The notes under the pieces: generated by a model | Databases searched by the model: none | Seen by the model: the letters and a program-made list of their open reading frames with translations, nothing else | What the model was told of the DNA's origin: nothing | Source of the DNA: Haliclystus octoradiatus | Lineage: Eukaryota; Cnidaria; Staurozoa; Stauromedusae; Haliclystidae | DNA length: 64,000 bases | Reading direction: 5' to 3' | Assembly: GCA_916610825.1 (NCBI GenBank) | Contig: OU744446.1 | Location: forward strand, 14,876,538-14,940,537 | Made by a program: the position numbers and the translations under genes | Part shown: in pieces, positions 1-11,199 of the stretch | How positions within the stretch are numbered: position 1 is the first letter of the stretch | How the letters are laid out: the number at the start of each line of letters is the position of its first letter

Positions 1-79
1 CAAAAAAAGCCACTCATCTAGAAATAGAGGAATGGTAAGGGTGCCTTCGGTAGGGCAACACCGTCTACATTACTTTTTG
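1..79 (+). mobile_element. SINE 3' end (copy 1)
   Basis: The segment matches the last ~80 bases of the full SINE at 49390-49758, including the motif GTGCCTTCGGTAGGGC and the end TCTACATTACTTTTT. It is cut by the window edge, so its 5' extent is unknown. Confidence 0.8.
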
Positions 80-406
80 ATGTATTGTTATACCACACCA
101 ACATCGCCGATGTGAAAACGCTCTATTGAATGAACTGGAGCTTGAAAAAAGTGAAGGTTGTGTAAAGTAAGGACCTAGTAAAATATAACGCTTTGGTAGG
201 GTACCGTATTATATTTTAACAAAATAAAAGACTCATTGCGGTAACGATAAACAAGAACATTTTTTTTAAAATTCACATGCCATAAGTGTGCAAGAAATAG
301 GCAAAGGATACAGCTGATAAACGCTATAAAACTGAGGTAAAATAATATAATATAAATTAGCAAATTGTGTTTTTGGAGAATTCACATGCTGGCTTTTGAT
401 TATAAA
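80..406. other. AT-rich spacer, no gene seen
   Basis: Between the SINE tail and the tandem array I see only AT-rich sequence with short chance ORFs. The mirror-image spacer at 8907-9122 shows no clear similarity to it. Confidence 0.5.
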
Positions 407-976
407 GCGGCAAAGGGGTCAAAAATGCCTCGATGCGCTGTGTTATGGTTTGTCACTTATTCTTACTAATATCCGCTTATTCTGCACGGCACATCATGCA
501 TTTTTCTCAAACGAGTTAATATTACGTCACAACAGTTGGTCGGCACAGACGCGTGTAGTTCGACATGGCAATCCATTCTGTTCGGCGATCTATTGTTACG
601 TCGCAACAGTTGTTCTGCACAGATTTGTGTAGTTCGACATGGCAATTCATTCTGTTCGGCAATCTATTGTTACGTCACAACAGTTGTTCTGCACAGACGC
701 ATGTAGTTCGACATGACAATCCATTCTGTTCGGCAATCTATTGTTACGTCACAACAGCTGTTCTGCACAGACTCGTGTAGTTCAACATGACAATCCGTTC
801 TGCTCGGCAATCTATTGTTATGTCACAACAGTTGTTTTGCACAGACTCCTGTAGTTCAACATGACAATCCATTCTGCTCGGCAATCTATTGTTACGTCAC
901 AACAGTTGTTCTGCACAGACTCGTGTAGTTCAACATGATAATCCGTTCTGCTCGGCAATCTATTGTTACGTCACAA
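407..976 (+). repeat. 74-bp tandem repeat array with unique header (left arm)
   Basis: A header (407-519, beginning GCGGCAAAGGGG and containing GATGCGCTGTGTTATGGTTT) is followed by about six tandem units. Units begin ATTGTTACGTCACAACAG at 592, 666, 740, 814, 888 and 962, a strict 74-bp period, and each contains GTAGTTCRACATGRCAAT and TCTGYTCGGCAATCT. The header and divergent units recur inverted at 8608-8906. The short ORFs here are by-products of the repeat. Confidence 0.9.
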
Positions 977-1758
977 CATGATTTAAAAACTCAATATCAT
1001 TTACTGGTATAGTTATTCCAAAACCACATTTGTTAATAGATGTGTGACGCTTTACGTCTTGATGATGGTCAACATTGATCACCCCTTTCGTTGCTGGTAG
1101 AAAAATGTCAGATCCAGTCAAAAAGGCCAAAAAATGTTTCAATTCAAGAGTTCTTTCTTCGTATATACAGAATTTATATCGTCTACCTGATTAATTGATT
1201 GCACTTTTCTCACCATTTTCCTACTCTCGCAAACTTTCAGGAACTTCCCTCAAAAGAAGCCCAGCTTTTCCTTTATCATCCGCCGGTTCGATCCAACCTC
1301 ATTAAATTGGAAGATATATCTTTCTTCTATTTCTTCCAAAATAGCCCCATTTGCTTGAAACATTTCAAACGCTTGCGTTGGAAATTTTGTAGGACATTGA
1401 TTACTCCAAAGGTATTTAAACCGAGAGAAAAGCTCGCAATTGCGTCAATTGATTCATCTATGCCAGCTTCGATGGTTTTCAACACCATAATATGTGCAAT
1501 GGTGTCCACGTGAATTCCTCTGGGCACCTGGTAGTCATTCAGTAGCCATGGTAACCAATTATCCAAGATTTTTATGTTTCATATTTGATTGTCTGGTCTT
1601 TACAATCTCATGAATGGGGGCTCTCCTATGACCAATTGTATTCAGGTAAAAAAGGTATAAAATTCCTGTCCCAAACCTCCATAATCCTCCCCCTTTTCGA
1701 CTACGCATGCAATTTTCAAGTGTTGGTACCACTCGTGTTCCACCAAATCCTTAATGCT
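977..1758. other. Uncharacterised stretch with a short broken minus-strand ORF
   Basis: A 79-codon minus-strand ORF at 1327-1566 (residues NWLPWLLNDYQVP near its start) lies in the same direction as the RING remnant upstream and may be its continuation. Nothing else is recognised. Confidence 0.35.
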
Positions 1759-2296
1759 TTACAATGCATCTTTGAGAACATTTGACCCCTGTTTATCAAG
1801 TTTAATAAAATCTCTACAGTCCAGTATTGGACCACCAAGCTCTTCCAGGAGTTCTGCCAAAGCGTCAGTTAATGAAACAGATGGACCTGCATTTGAGTCT
1901 GATGATGGTGATGCGGCAGATGAGACAGATGGGCCTTGAAATGAGTCGGATGATGGTGATGCGGCAGATGAGACAGATGGGCCTTGAAATGAGTCGGATG
2001 ATGCCACCGACATACCAGATGGACCTGCATTGGAGTCTGATGATGATAATGCTGCAGGTGGGATACAAGCTGATGTAGATGTGAGGGAAGATATATACTT
2101 GCTGCCACTGATTGCAATTTCACATTTTGGACAGGGGACTGGATTATTTCCATCTTTCGTTATTTCTTCCTGTTGTCGTATACAGGAAAAATGAAAAAAG
2201 CACCTAGCGACGAGGCTTTTCAATTGCAGACGAGGGTTCCATGACAACCATGCAGATGTCGCATACCTGACCAAAGGGGACTACTAGGAGTACACC
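1759..2296 (-). pseudogene. RING-H2-like finger plus Ser-rich repeats, frameshifted
   Basis: Read on the minus strand, a good splice acceptor (TATATTTGCAG) at 2297 opens a segment with VCDICMVVMEPSSAIE, the first Cys pair of a RING finger. That frame hits a stop a few codons later. Another frame then carries FFHFSCI and PVPCPKC, which fit the later His/Cys ligands and the final CPxC of a RING-H2. The third ligand pair falls at the break. A Ser-rich tract with two 48-bp repeat units follows, then a Leu/Glu-rich tail and a stop. An acidic upstream exon (2503-2586) with a GTAAGT donor may belong to it. RING fingers usually act as E3 ubiquitin ligases, but I do not recognise the specific protein. 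The break suggests a dead copy, possibly transposon cargo between the two inverted arrays; a sequencing indel is the alternative. Confidence 0.45.
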
Positions 2297-2502
2297 TGCA
2301 AATATAGTTTAAAGATGTCACAGCCATGGTTACCAACTTGCTAGAACTTTCCTAATTGGAAATTCCTTTCTTATATGTAACAATTCGCCATATTCTTTAC
2401 GTACTAATTTGTCAATTATTTCATGTTATATGTTAACTAATCCAATTAAAAATAATGTTTAAATTCTATTCTTTAAGGCTAATTAATACTTACTTGTTGT
2501 AT

Positions 2503-2586
2503 CAATTATAGAATCATCAGAATCTTCATTATCATCATTGTCAACTTCAACCAACTCAATAATATCTGTGTTGCTGTCACTTCATT
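2503..2586 (-). pseudogene. Acidic exon possibly upstream of the RING remnant
   Basis: The minus frame reads an Asp/Glu-rich stretch (ELVEVDNDDNEDSDDS) and ends at a consensus donor, ACAACAA|GTAAGT. The position suggests it is spliced to the acceptor at 2297. The start is not defined. Confidence 0.35.
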
Positions 2587-3584
2587 TGAAAATGAAGTAC
2601 TGAAATTAAACTCTGAACCTCGGATTTGGTAAACCCTGGGAACCTATTGAAAACATGCTGGAGTGGGATTTTCAATTCAGTACGTTTTCAATATGCTTTT
2701 AGTAGGTTTTCCGATTATCTAACTTTGTAGTGTTATTATATACTTATATACATGTTTATAAAACTATATTTCGAGTTGCATGCATAATTGCATAGCATAT
2801 ATGAGTTATAAATCATCCTTTTGGTTGATCAAAAATAAATGCATGAAGAAATCATGACATCATGGAATGGAATTATAACAGTGGGATATTGGCAATGAGT
2901 TAAGAAAAAATTTATATTAAAAAGTTAGAATGCTGGATGCTTGAGACAATTTGACAATAAAGGCACGCATCTATACTTTTGGCTGTTAGTACCATCGATT
3001 TCTTCGGGACTATACGACAGCTTTCGTTGTGTCTATTGAATGGATGTATCTGCACGTAGCTAAGACACTCCAGGCATTGCACTTCTGGGCCAAGCTCCCC
3101 ATCCTATATTGATCAATTTACATTTAGGATATCCTTAAAATATAATGAAAACAACATGTATACAGCTACATTATCGGTCCAGTGGTCTGATCCATTTGTA
3201 GCCTACCTCATAGGTTTTTCATTTTAATTATGGTCTACAAGCATTTCATTTTATATGTTAAAGTCAAAAATATTTTAATCTTGCTCGTTATGAAAATAAC
3301 ATTAATCTTATATACTCATGTGAAATTTAATGCTATGGCATTAATTGATCCAGCAGACACAGATTTCAAACATGATATGGGTAAGGGTGCACGCATAACT
3401 TAAAAATCATAAACTAATTTTCGATCACCTGTTCTACTGATGTAATATCCAGGTCGACCTGTAACGGCTTTATATAAATGCAAGATTTCCACTGATCACA
3501 GTTTTTTTATCTCAGGAACGCTATACCATGTAATTGGTAATTGGTATAATTCCTTCCATGACCCTCCTTTCTTCAACTTTCATC
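2587..3584. other. No gene seen; AT-rich
   Basis: This holds only scattered short repeats, including a TTGAAAACATGCTG / CAGTACGTTTTCAATATGC segment (2640-2712) related to the ACTGAAAAC repeats near 22.6 kb. Confidence 0.5.
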
Positions 3585-3943
3585 GTCATCATCATCATCA
3601 TCATCATTTATTCAGGAATACCTGATAAGTGTGCATAAACTGATCACAGTATTGTGACATTTTTTCACAGGACTGACCATCTAAGATATACATATAAAAA
3701 GAGAAAATTACAAATAATATAATAACCGGGTTGATATTAAACTTCGAGTAAATGCTTCTCAAGAAGACACTTGAAACTGGTCCTTTTTGAAACATCCTTC
3801 ATTGTTGACGGGAGATCATTCCACTTATGCGTACCAGTATTTTGAAATGAATGGCGAAGGCTTGACTCGATGTATATGCCATAATGTATGTACGTATGTA
3901 TGTATGTATTTTGTAGCACAATGGCTAACAGGCAAATAAACAA
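3585..3943 (-). mobile_element. L2/CR1-like LINE 3' end with TGA-type tail
   Basis: Minus-strand residues HKWNDLPSTMKDVSKRTSFK match the usual C-terminal end of CR1/L2 reverse transcriptase proteins (W-N-x-L-P, then S..F...L). A 3' tail AATAAATGATGATGATG follows (CATCATCAT on plus at 3585-3606). The same tail occurs at 7210 and 49058. Confidence 0.7.
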
Positions 3944-4033
3944 AGGAGGATATTTTTAAATGTATATCCTCACTCATGTGACCTTTAAAAAAAAAGTATA
4001 TATATATAAAGAAAACTGTGTTATCAGAAATAA

Positions 4034-4730
4034 TTAACAGGCAAAGGAATAGTTACAGAACTGTGATAAATTAACGTGATTAAGTTTAAATTTGAATGTT
4101 TGTAAAGAACTAGACGATATAACTTCTTCAGGAAGAGAGTTCCATGGCTTGATTATTCTATTTGCAAAGCAATGTTTGCAAAAGTCATAGTTAATTGATT
4201 TAGTTGAGTAAAGCGTCAGTGAATGTCCACGCAAGGAATATTTAGAATGTTTAATAGTGAAAAACTCATCTGGAGCCAAGTCAATCAAGTTTTTCAAAAT
4301 TCTGAAGACCATGTGAAGATCAAAATTAAGGCGGCGTAATTCTAGAGGCTTAACGGTGAGGTAGGCAAGACGATCTACATAGGGCTGTAAGCATTATTTT
4401 TCAAAAAAACATATCTTGTGAAAGAGCGCTGAACGTTTTCTAAAATATTTATGTCCTTGATGAGATAGGGATTCCAGACTGGCGTAGATGACTCAAGCAT
4501 TGGTCTGACGTATGTTGTGAATGCTTTCATTAACAGCTCCGGGTTTTTTGAGGAAAAGAATTTCTTGATTAGCAAAGAGCGGGTTTTTGCTTTAGCGGCT
4601 AGCATGGAACAGTGTTCTGTGAATTTTAGATCTGCAGTTAGTAGGTGTGAGTGGGTGTGAGATATTGTCTTGGTAGTATTTCATCGTTGAAATATATGGG
4701 AGAGCAGAGGAGGAGCTAGATTGAATTTAG
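4034..4730 (-). mobile_element. CR1-like LINE fragment, broken, nested in the L2-like LINE
   Basis: Minus-strand frames contain AKAKTRSLLIKKFF, TTYVRPMLESSTPVWNPYLI and FANRIIKPWNSLPEEV. These resemble the same regions of the plus-strand element at 12.1-13.6 kb, so both belong to one family. Frame changes and stops separate the pieces. It sits between two parts of a different LINE, as expected for a nested insertion. Confidence 0.7.
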
Positions 4731-4732
4731 TT

Positions 4733-5036
4733 TTACGAGTGAACATTAATTGATGTGAGGTTATTTGATCTCTGACAGAAAAGCCAACCAAGTCGACTTT
4801 GCATGTCAGAGATACGAGTGCGATAATTACAACAAAGCACTATCCTCATTCCTCTGTTCTGCATTCTCTGGAGGCGATACATATGTTCAGCTTTGAAAAT
4901 CCCCCATACGACAGTGCAATAGTCAAAGTGCGGCAAAACAATGGAGGTGTAAATTAAATTAGCTGATTCTTGTGGAATAGAGTGCCTAATAAATTTTAGC
5001 ACACCTAAACCTCTATTTATTTTTGACTCATGGTTA
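4733..5036 (-). mobile_element. L2-like LINE reverse-transcriptase fragment (thumb region)
   Basis: The minus frame reads KINRGLGVLKFIRHSIP and TSIVLPHFDYCTVVWG, the region after the RT palm in L2/CR1 elements. The preceding KYLGVLVDENFSFDHHIK part is at 6422-6530, displaced by about 1.4 kb that includes the ATTTC array. Confidence 0.75.
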
Positions 5037-5080
5037 CGTAAGTGACCTTGAGTCTATCCTGTCATGGTGGAAACATTTTC

Positions 5081-5425
5081 ATTTCATTTCATTTCATTTC
5101 ATTTCATTTCATTTCATTTCATTTCATTTCATTTCATTTCATTTCATTTCATTTCATTTCATTTCATTTCATTTCATTTCATTTCATTTCATTTCATTTC
5201 ATTTCATTTCATTTCATTTCATTTCATTTCATTTCATTTCATTTCATTTCATTTCATTTCATTTCATTTCATTTCATTTCATTTCATTTCATTTCATTTC
5301 ATTTCATTTCATTTCATTTCATTTCATTTCATTTCATTTCATTTCATTTCATTTCATTTCATTTCATTTCATTTCATTTCATTTCATTTCATTTCATTTC
5401 ATTTCATTTCATTTCATTTCATTTC
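5081..5425 (+). repeat. Perfect (ATTTC)69 pentanucleotide array
   Basis: There are 345 uninterrupted bases of ATTTC (GAAAT on the other strand), with partial units on both sides. All three plus frames stay open (repeating Ile-Ser-Phe-His), so the ORFs here are artefacts. The array lies between two halves of a split LINE. Confidence 0.98.
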
Positions 5426-5430
5426 ATTTT

Positions 5431-6421
5431 TGACTAAATCTATTGTTCTTTTGAAATAACATTCAACACACTGCTTTGCGTGCTAACAAAGGTCGAACAA
5501 AAGACGATTACGCAAGAAACACCATTTTATTGTTAAAAGTACAATGGGCAAGCTGTGTGATTATTCTAAATTTTGAGCTAAATTTTTTTGACATAAATTT
5601 TTTTCCATTGCCCGCCATGATGGCCGACTCACAGCTTAGCGAGATTACAATTGCACTATTAATTGAAATGTTTTCTAATACTCCTGGATTAGTTTACATC
5701 GTGACTATCTCTTCATTGGTAGAACACATGATTGTTTTCTTCTTCTCGTCATTTGAAATGGTTAATGAAAGGTTTTAGTCGTTCTGCAACATCACTATTT
5801 GAGGTGAAACTTCGAAGATAATTGTTGTTGTGTTTTGACCATGAGAACTTTTAAACCGACAATTCATCATTTGTTTGGGGGCTTAGACAAGACAGTATTA
5901 TATATTTATTGTTTTTATTGTTTTCTGAAGTTCTGTATTACATCAAACTGCTAAGCCAGTCGTCATCGTTTTATTTGGTTTATTAAAATGTTTTTTAATT
6001 CTGCTTCGACATCAGCTTAAGAAGAGACAATTTCGCACCTCATTTACAACTCACACCTGTATTATAAGTAGTTAAAATCACGTCTTCTATTGTATCTTGG
6101 AATGGTCTGGTGGTTAAGCGTCTACATTACGCATTAAGCGTTTTTTTTATTATTTGGATATATTTTTCTTTATATTATTATATTATTTGGATATTGTTAT
6201 AATTTATTTCATTTTATTTGATTGAAGTTGATTTTTTATTTGATCTGATTTTTATATCATTCGATTGGATTGATTTACTTTTTTGAATTTGATTTGATTT
6301 TATTTTTCTTTGCATGATGGTTTGATTGATTTGATATTGTATTGAATTTGATTTCAATTGGTTTATTTTGATTATTATATTATTCACCATGAGTCCGAGC
6401 GTAGCGGAGCTATTTTTTATT
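5431..6421. other. AT-rich insertion between LINE halves, no gene recognised
   Basis: One 100-codon plus-strand ORF (5476-5778) has no motif I recognise. The right part is a low-complexity TTTGATTTGATT run. The boundaries contain GACTCATGGT (about 5026) and ACCATGAGTC (about 6387), an inverted 10-mer. Confidence 0.45.
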
Positions 6422-6530
6422 TATACTTTTAATGTGATGGTCAAATGAAAAGTTTTCATCTACGAGCACGCCTAAATACTTGATTAAACTAACTTGGTTG
6501 ATATGCTCGTCATTTAACTTAACTAGGAAT
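6422..6530 (-). mobile_element. L2-like LINE RT fragment (YLGV motif)
   Basis: The minus frame reads LIKYLGVLVDENFSFDHHIK, the conserved motif after the RT palm, which continues at 5036-4733 after the insertion. Confidence 0.7.
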
Positions 6531-7209
6531 TACTGTAGCATACTTTATTAGCATAAACTCGCCACTGTTGACTAGTTGTGGATATACAAATTTCAAGAAA
6601 TCACATACAGCATCGTGGTCAGCTGTCTTGTCAGGAAATGTGACCTATTTTCCTTCTATAATTTTGCCTTTTTTAACAAACTTCAAATGATGTAGTGATA
6701 ACTTTCTGTAATTAAACATGATTTTGTTTTCCAACCATTCAAAGCAGGGAAGTCATTCCTGCAAAAATTAAAGACATTGCTTATCTCAACGCAGGTTAAT
6801 AATATTAATATCAAGTGACTATAGCCAATGATAAGTAATGTAAAGTAGAACATGTAATGCTTGCTATGCACAACACTCAAACTATGCTGATGAGTAAAGA
6901 AAAGATTACCCCCAGATTACCTAGCTAGTATGTTCAAAATATAAGTAACACAAGGTCGCACACGAGCGGCCAAAAGAGGAGATTTCATTATTCTAAGATA
7001 CGTAACAGCGTATGGAATGATCTCCATAAAAAGACTCTCAGTCAAAGCATATAACTTATAGTGAATAGTAAAGAAACTTAATACTCAATAGAGTCAAGGC
7101 ATGGATTGAAAATTTCTTTTAATGAATTACTGCTAGATTAAGCTAGATAAACTTTTTTGTTAACATCTGGCAGGAAACAGGTTTAAATAAAATAAATGAA
7201 GGAAGGAAT
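6531..7209. other. No gene seen
   Basis: AT-rich sequence with only short chance ORFs. Confidence 0.5.
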
Positions 7210-7290
7210 CTAATCACCATCATCATCATCATTTATTCATAGAACTTTTTCACAAGACTGATACAAAATATTTGAAATACCTGAAACAAT
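7210..7290 (-). mobile_element. LINE 3' end with ATG-type tail
   Basis: CATCATCATCATCATTTATTCA followed by TTTTTCACAAGACTGATACAAA is the same 3' terminus as at 3585 and 49058. Only the tail-proximal part is recognisable. Confidence 0.6.
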
Positions 7291-7697
7291 GTCCCAAAGA
7301 GGCCAAAGGTTGTCTCGAAGCTGAGTTGTCAGATGGTAGATTGACTGAACTAAAAATAGATATCAAGTGTGCATTTTAATAATTACCAAACTTTAAAATG
7401 ATAAATGTATCCTTATCAAAGCTCAGCACAGTCAAATCACAAAATTTACCTGGAAGGCAACAAATAACGACCTTAAATCTACCATTTACTATAAAAAAAA
7501 ATAATTGAGCACCGCAGAATATGAATATAATTCACAGAAACACACAAAATAAACAATTATTAATTGAATGAACTTGCCATGAAGATGAAGAAGAACGGCT
7601 CATAGTTGACGTTTGAGATTGACGAGTCATCGAAGGTCTAAAACAAGATAGACAATGTTCAATGTTCAATACAGTTTAAAAAAAAGAAAGTTTGAAA
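7291..7697. other. No gene seen
   Basis: AT-rich, without coding or repeat structure that I can support. Confidence 0.45.
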
Positions 7698-7943
7698 GTT
7701 GAATTGCATTTTCGATTTTATTGTTCTAATGGGTATAAAAATCATAAGTTCAACATTTGAGTTCAAAATATATTGGGAAATGGGCGCTCAATGCCCTTCT
7801 AAATTAATACTTAAATTCAATACTCTAAAATGCTTTGTAGAAGGGCATTGAGCGCCCACTTTTAAATATTTTTTGAACCCAAATTATGAACTTATGATTT
7901 TCTTACGCATGAGAACAATAAAATCGACAACTGAACCTTATAA
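7698..7943. mobile_element. Hairpin (foldback/MITE-like) element
   Basis: The left arm (7698-7802, ending GGGCGCTCAATGCCCTTCTA) and right arm (7832-7943, starting TAGAAGGGCATTGAGCGCCC) are inverted copies with few mismatches, separated by a ~30-bp loop. No coding capacity and no clear target duplication. Confidence 0.75.
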
Positions 7944-8607
7944 TTGACAACCGAAATAAAATAAAATGAGCCTACACGTACACAGATAAAATAGGTCTTT
8001 TCAAAATTGACATTGTTTTACAAAAAAAACCTTTGACTCTTTGATAAATCTTAACAATGTACATCAAAGCTGCCCCTTTTTGAAAAGTAGATCCAATCCT
8101 AACTTGAAATATTTTGAATTCGAAACTACTTTTATTGCAATTTATATCAATATAGTCATCTTATTTTAATTCAAATTACTTTCCTACCTTTACAAGGTGA
8201 CATCAGATTCTTTGGAGAAGTCTTCTTCCTAGCCAACTCTTACGCCAAGTTCATCTAAGCAAGATGCCATTAAAGAATGCATCTGCTCGATGAAGTCTCG
8301 AGCTCTATCCAATCCCGAAGCCATAATCTCCAAAGAACGATCAAAATGTAGCTGCTCCAAATTGTATCATAGACATATGTGAATGTGATCAGATCAATGT
8401 GTGAAGATTTGGGTGCATTTGTTTTATGTGTTTACTGTTCAAGCTTCTCAGTTCTTCCTGATTAATGTAGTTCTTCCGCTCATTTGTCTGATTCAGGTAG
8501 ATGTAGTTATTTCAAAAGAGATACTATGGCTATCCTACTGTGGCCAATGACTGTGCCCCCACTGACTGCGTCCCAGCTGTGGACTGGTCTTCTGATCAAA
8601 ACAGAGG
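7944..8607. other. No gene seen
   Basis: AT-rich spacer between the hairpin element and the right-arm array; nothing supported. Confidence 0.45.
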
Positions 8608-8906
8608 TTGTGACGTAGTATATACGTAATAGATTGCCGAGCAGAACGAACTACCAGGTGGAAATACACGCGTCTGTGCAGAACTGTTGTGACGGAACGA
8701 AAGATTGACGAGCAGAACGGATTGCCATGTTGAGCTACACGAGTCTGTGCAGAACAACTGTTGCGACGTAATAATAACTTGTCTGAGAATAATGCATGTG
8801 CTGTGAATAATGGATTGCTGTGCAGAATAAGAGGATGTTAATAACAATACGTGACAAACCATAACACAGCGCATCGACGCTTGTTTGCCCCTTTTGCCGC
8901 TTATTT
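8608..8906 (-). repeat. Inverted copy of the 74-bp repeat and header (right arm)
   Basis: On the minus strand this repeats the header (GATGCGCTGTGTTATGGTTTGTCACG, GCGGCAAAAGGGGC) and about three diverged array units (GTCTGTGCAGAAC, GATTGCCGAGCAGAACG on plus). It mirrors 407-976. Confidence 0.85.
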
Positions 8907-9122
8907 GATAAGGTTGGAACTATCACTGTGTGATGTGGGCAGCACTGCTTACCTCAGTTACTAATGAGACATAATTAAAGTAAAAATTACTAAACTGCGA
9001 TAGTTCCCAAAACTCTCATCTACATCCTCCCCCTGGGGAATTCTTCCAAAAGGAAACATATTCAGAAACTAAAACATAACATGTGTGGTACTCTATAAAG
9101 ACCGATAACTTTATGATAAATT

Positions 9123-9334
9123 AAAAGTAATGTAGACGGTGTCGCCCTACCGAAGGCACCCGTACTACCCCTCTATTTCTAGATGAGTGTCTTTTTTCGC
9201 TGAGAGCAATGATTTTAAACGCTCTTTGTTGATCTCAGCCACAACACTGCAGATCAATTTCAACAGATTTCATGGCAGATAGGTCTTGATTGTCAATGCG
9301 CAACGATGCGCCGCAGCTACTCACAATGCAATTC
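9123..9334 (-). mobile_element. SINE (copy 2), 5'-truncated
   Basis: The reverse complement matches the 3' ~210 bases of the full SINE at 49390-49758, from GAATTGCATTGTGAGTAGCTG to CCGTCTACATTACTTTT. The tRNA-like head is missing, as in 5' truncation. Confidence 0.88.
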
Positions 9335-10970
9335 CCGTCACATTTCAAAATGGAGGGAGACGAGAAAGATCTACAAAAGATAATTGGCTAGGACTGATGG
9401 TGATTATAGACAATAACAAGAGATTAAACAAAAATACTTATATCTTGTTTGCAGATGTGGAGAAATATGCTTAGACAAACTCTGGCTAGAGGACTGTCTT
9501 GTTGACCTTCACAATGCGGGTGTGCAACAATCTACAACCTTAACAGAGATGCACGGATTATGATACAGACACAACATGGACCAACTTCTGAGATAGAGAT
9601 TAAAAACATTGTTAAACAAGGCACTGTGTATGGCCCTCAGCTATGTTGTGTCAGCACTGATCTGATAAATGTTATTGGTAAACCAGCAACTACAATAGTA
9701 ACACCAAATTTATTCTTAAAATCATTGATTTTTGTTGATGACATTGTAGCTGCAGGGAGAAAATATACCATAGAAACAGTTGGAGAATACCTGGGAATAA
9801 TGGAAAAGAAAAAAAGTTTACTTTTAGTATCGATAAAACAAGCTACACGATAATAAAATCAGGAAGAAAAAAAGCAGAAGAAGTAGTAATAATTAAGTTG
9901 AAAAAAGGAAACATCAGAGAAACAAAAGAATATAAATACCTTGGTAATTGGATGAAAAGTAAAGGAACTGCAGAAAGACAAATTGGAGAAAATGGAAAAG
10001 AATATTCATGGAATTATTAAAGAACTGAAAAGAATAGGCAAAGAGGAACATCTGGGTAAATACAGCACTAGTGCACAGCTACTCATGTACGAAAAAACTG
10101 TAGTGCCAACCATTGTTTATAATCTAGAGGTATGGACTATCCTAAGAAAGGTAGACAAGGAAAAAATAGAAAAAATACAATCAGTGGCATTGAAAAGAAC
10201 TTTGCAGTTACCAAATAGCCCACCTTACTGGGGCATCTTAATAGAAACAGGTATTTGGCCGATAAATATGCACATAACCTATCAACGTATCTTATTATTA
10301 CAAGCATAATGACATCGGATAGCGAAAGATTGGGGCAAAAGATAATATTAGAACAGATGAAAGAAAATAGAGAAGACAGTTGGTACGGGGAAACGAAGAG
10401 AATGGCGAAAGAACTGCATATAGACGAAATGGAAGCATCCAGAGTGACGAAGAATGAATGGAAAGAGATAGTAAAAGAAAAGATTCAAGAAGCAGTACAA
10501 AGAACAAGTATAGATAAGGAGAAAGTAGTGAAAAAGTTAAGACACATCAAAAGCAGCAGAAGTATCAAAGGCAAAAGTATTTAAATTAAGTAGGATTAAA
10601 TGAGGCCAATGAGCTAATGAGATTGAGACTAGAAATGTATGACGTTGGAAGAAATTTGGGAAAGAGAGACTATGTTGTTGTGGTATAGAACTAGAGACTA
10701 TAGAACATTTAATAGAGTGCCCTGACGTGAAAAGCTTAAGTAAAACTGGCCGGGAAGTAGACGCTGATCATCCAACAATTGATGACATTGATAAAACTGA
10801 AACACACTGTCTCCGCAAAGCAAACACGTTTGTAAAAATGTACATAGAAATGAGGAACAAAAACAATTACTGAAAAAGAATAAAACATTTGAAAAAAGAC
10901 ATATATCTAAAATTATAAAAAAATAAAAAAAAAGTAAAAATACATATAATAATAACAGATTAAGCAGCAT
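9335..10970 (+). pseudogene. Non-LTR reverse transcriptase remnant (FVDD type)
   Basis: Broken plus-strand frames carry LFADVEK (RT motif A region), IVKQGTVYGPQLCCV, FVDDIV (catalytic YxDD-like box at about 9738), EYKYLGNWMKSKGTAERQI, KTVVPTIVYNLEVWT, and a C-terminal zinc-knuckle-like CCCGIELETIEHLIECPDV near 10675-10730. This order fits the palm, thumb and tail of a non-LTR RT. It differs clearly from the FADD elements at 11.2 and 12.1 kb, so it is another clade that I cannot name. Frameshifts and stops show it is inactive. An endonuclease domain is not seen. The element seems to end in the A-rich sequence near 10.9 kb. Confidence 0.7.
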
Positions 10971-11199
10971 TTAGGATTTCTTGAGACTTAGAGTACACTT
11001 TTTGCAATAACCCAACAAATAATCTGCACATCCCCATTCTTTTCACTAATACGTTTGAATTGCACTTTTACATTCCTGAAATCAATTCCAAATTTGGTTT
11101 TATCCAATTTTTAACTGAAAATATACTGAAAGCGCTGAAGAAGCTACCAAACATGATGGTTATCCAGCAGTTTTTTTCAGACGCCCGACTTGTACACAG

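Noticed and set aside
396..780. Overlapping plus-strand ORFs in the 74-bp array
   Set aside because: They follow the tandem repeat (two frames repeat the same words) and have no coding features.
1869..2153. His-rich minus ORF over the Ser-rich repeats
   Set aside because: It is an alternate frame of the 48-bp repeat; the Ser-rich frame follows the CPxC of the RING remnant.
5023..5459. Long ORFs of repeating HFISF in three frames
   Set aside because: They are produced only by the ATTTC pentanucleotide array, which has no stop in any plus frame.
10698..10970. 90-codon minus ORF rich in Leu/Phe
   Set aside because: It is antisense to the A-rich end of an RT remnant and has no motif.
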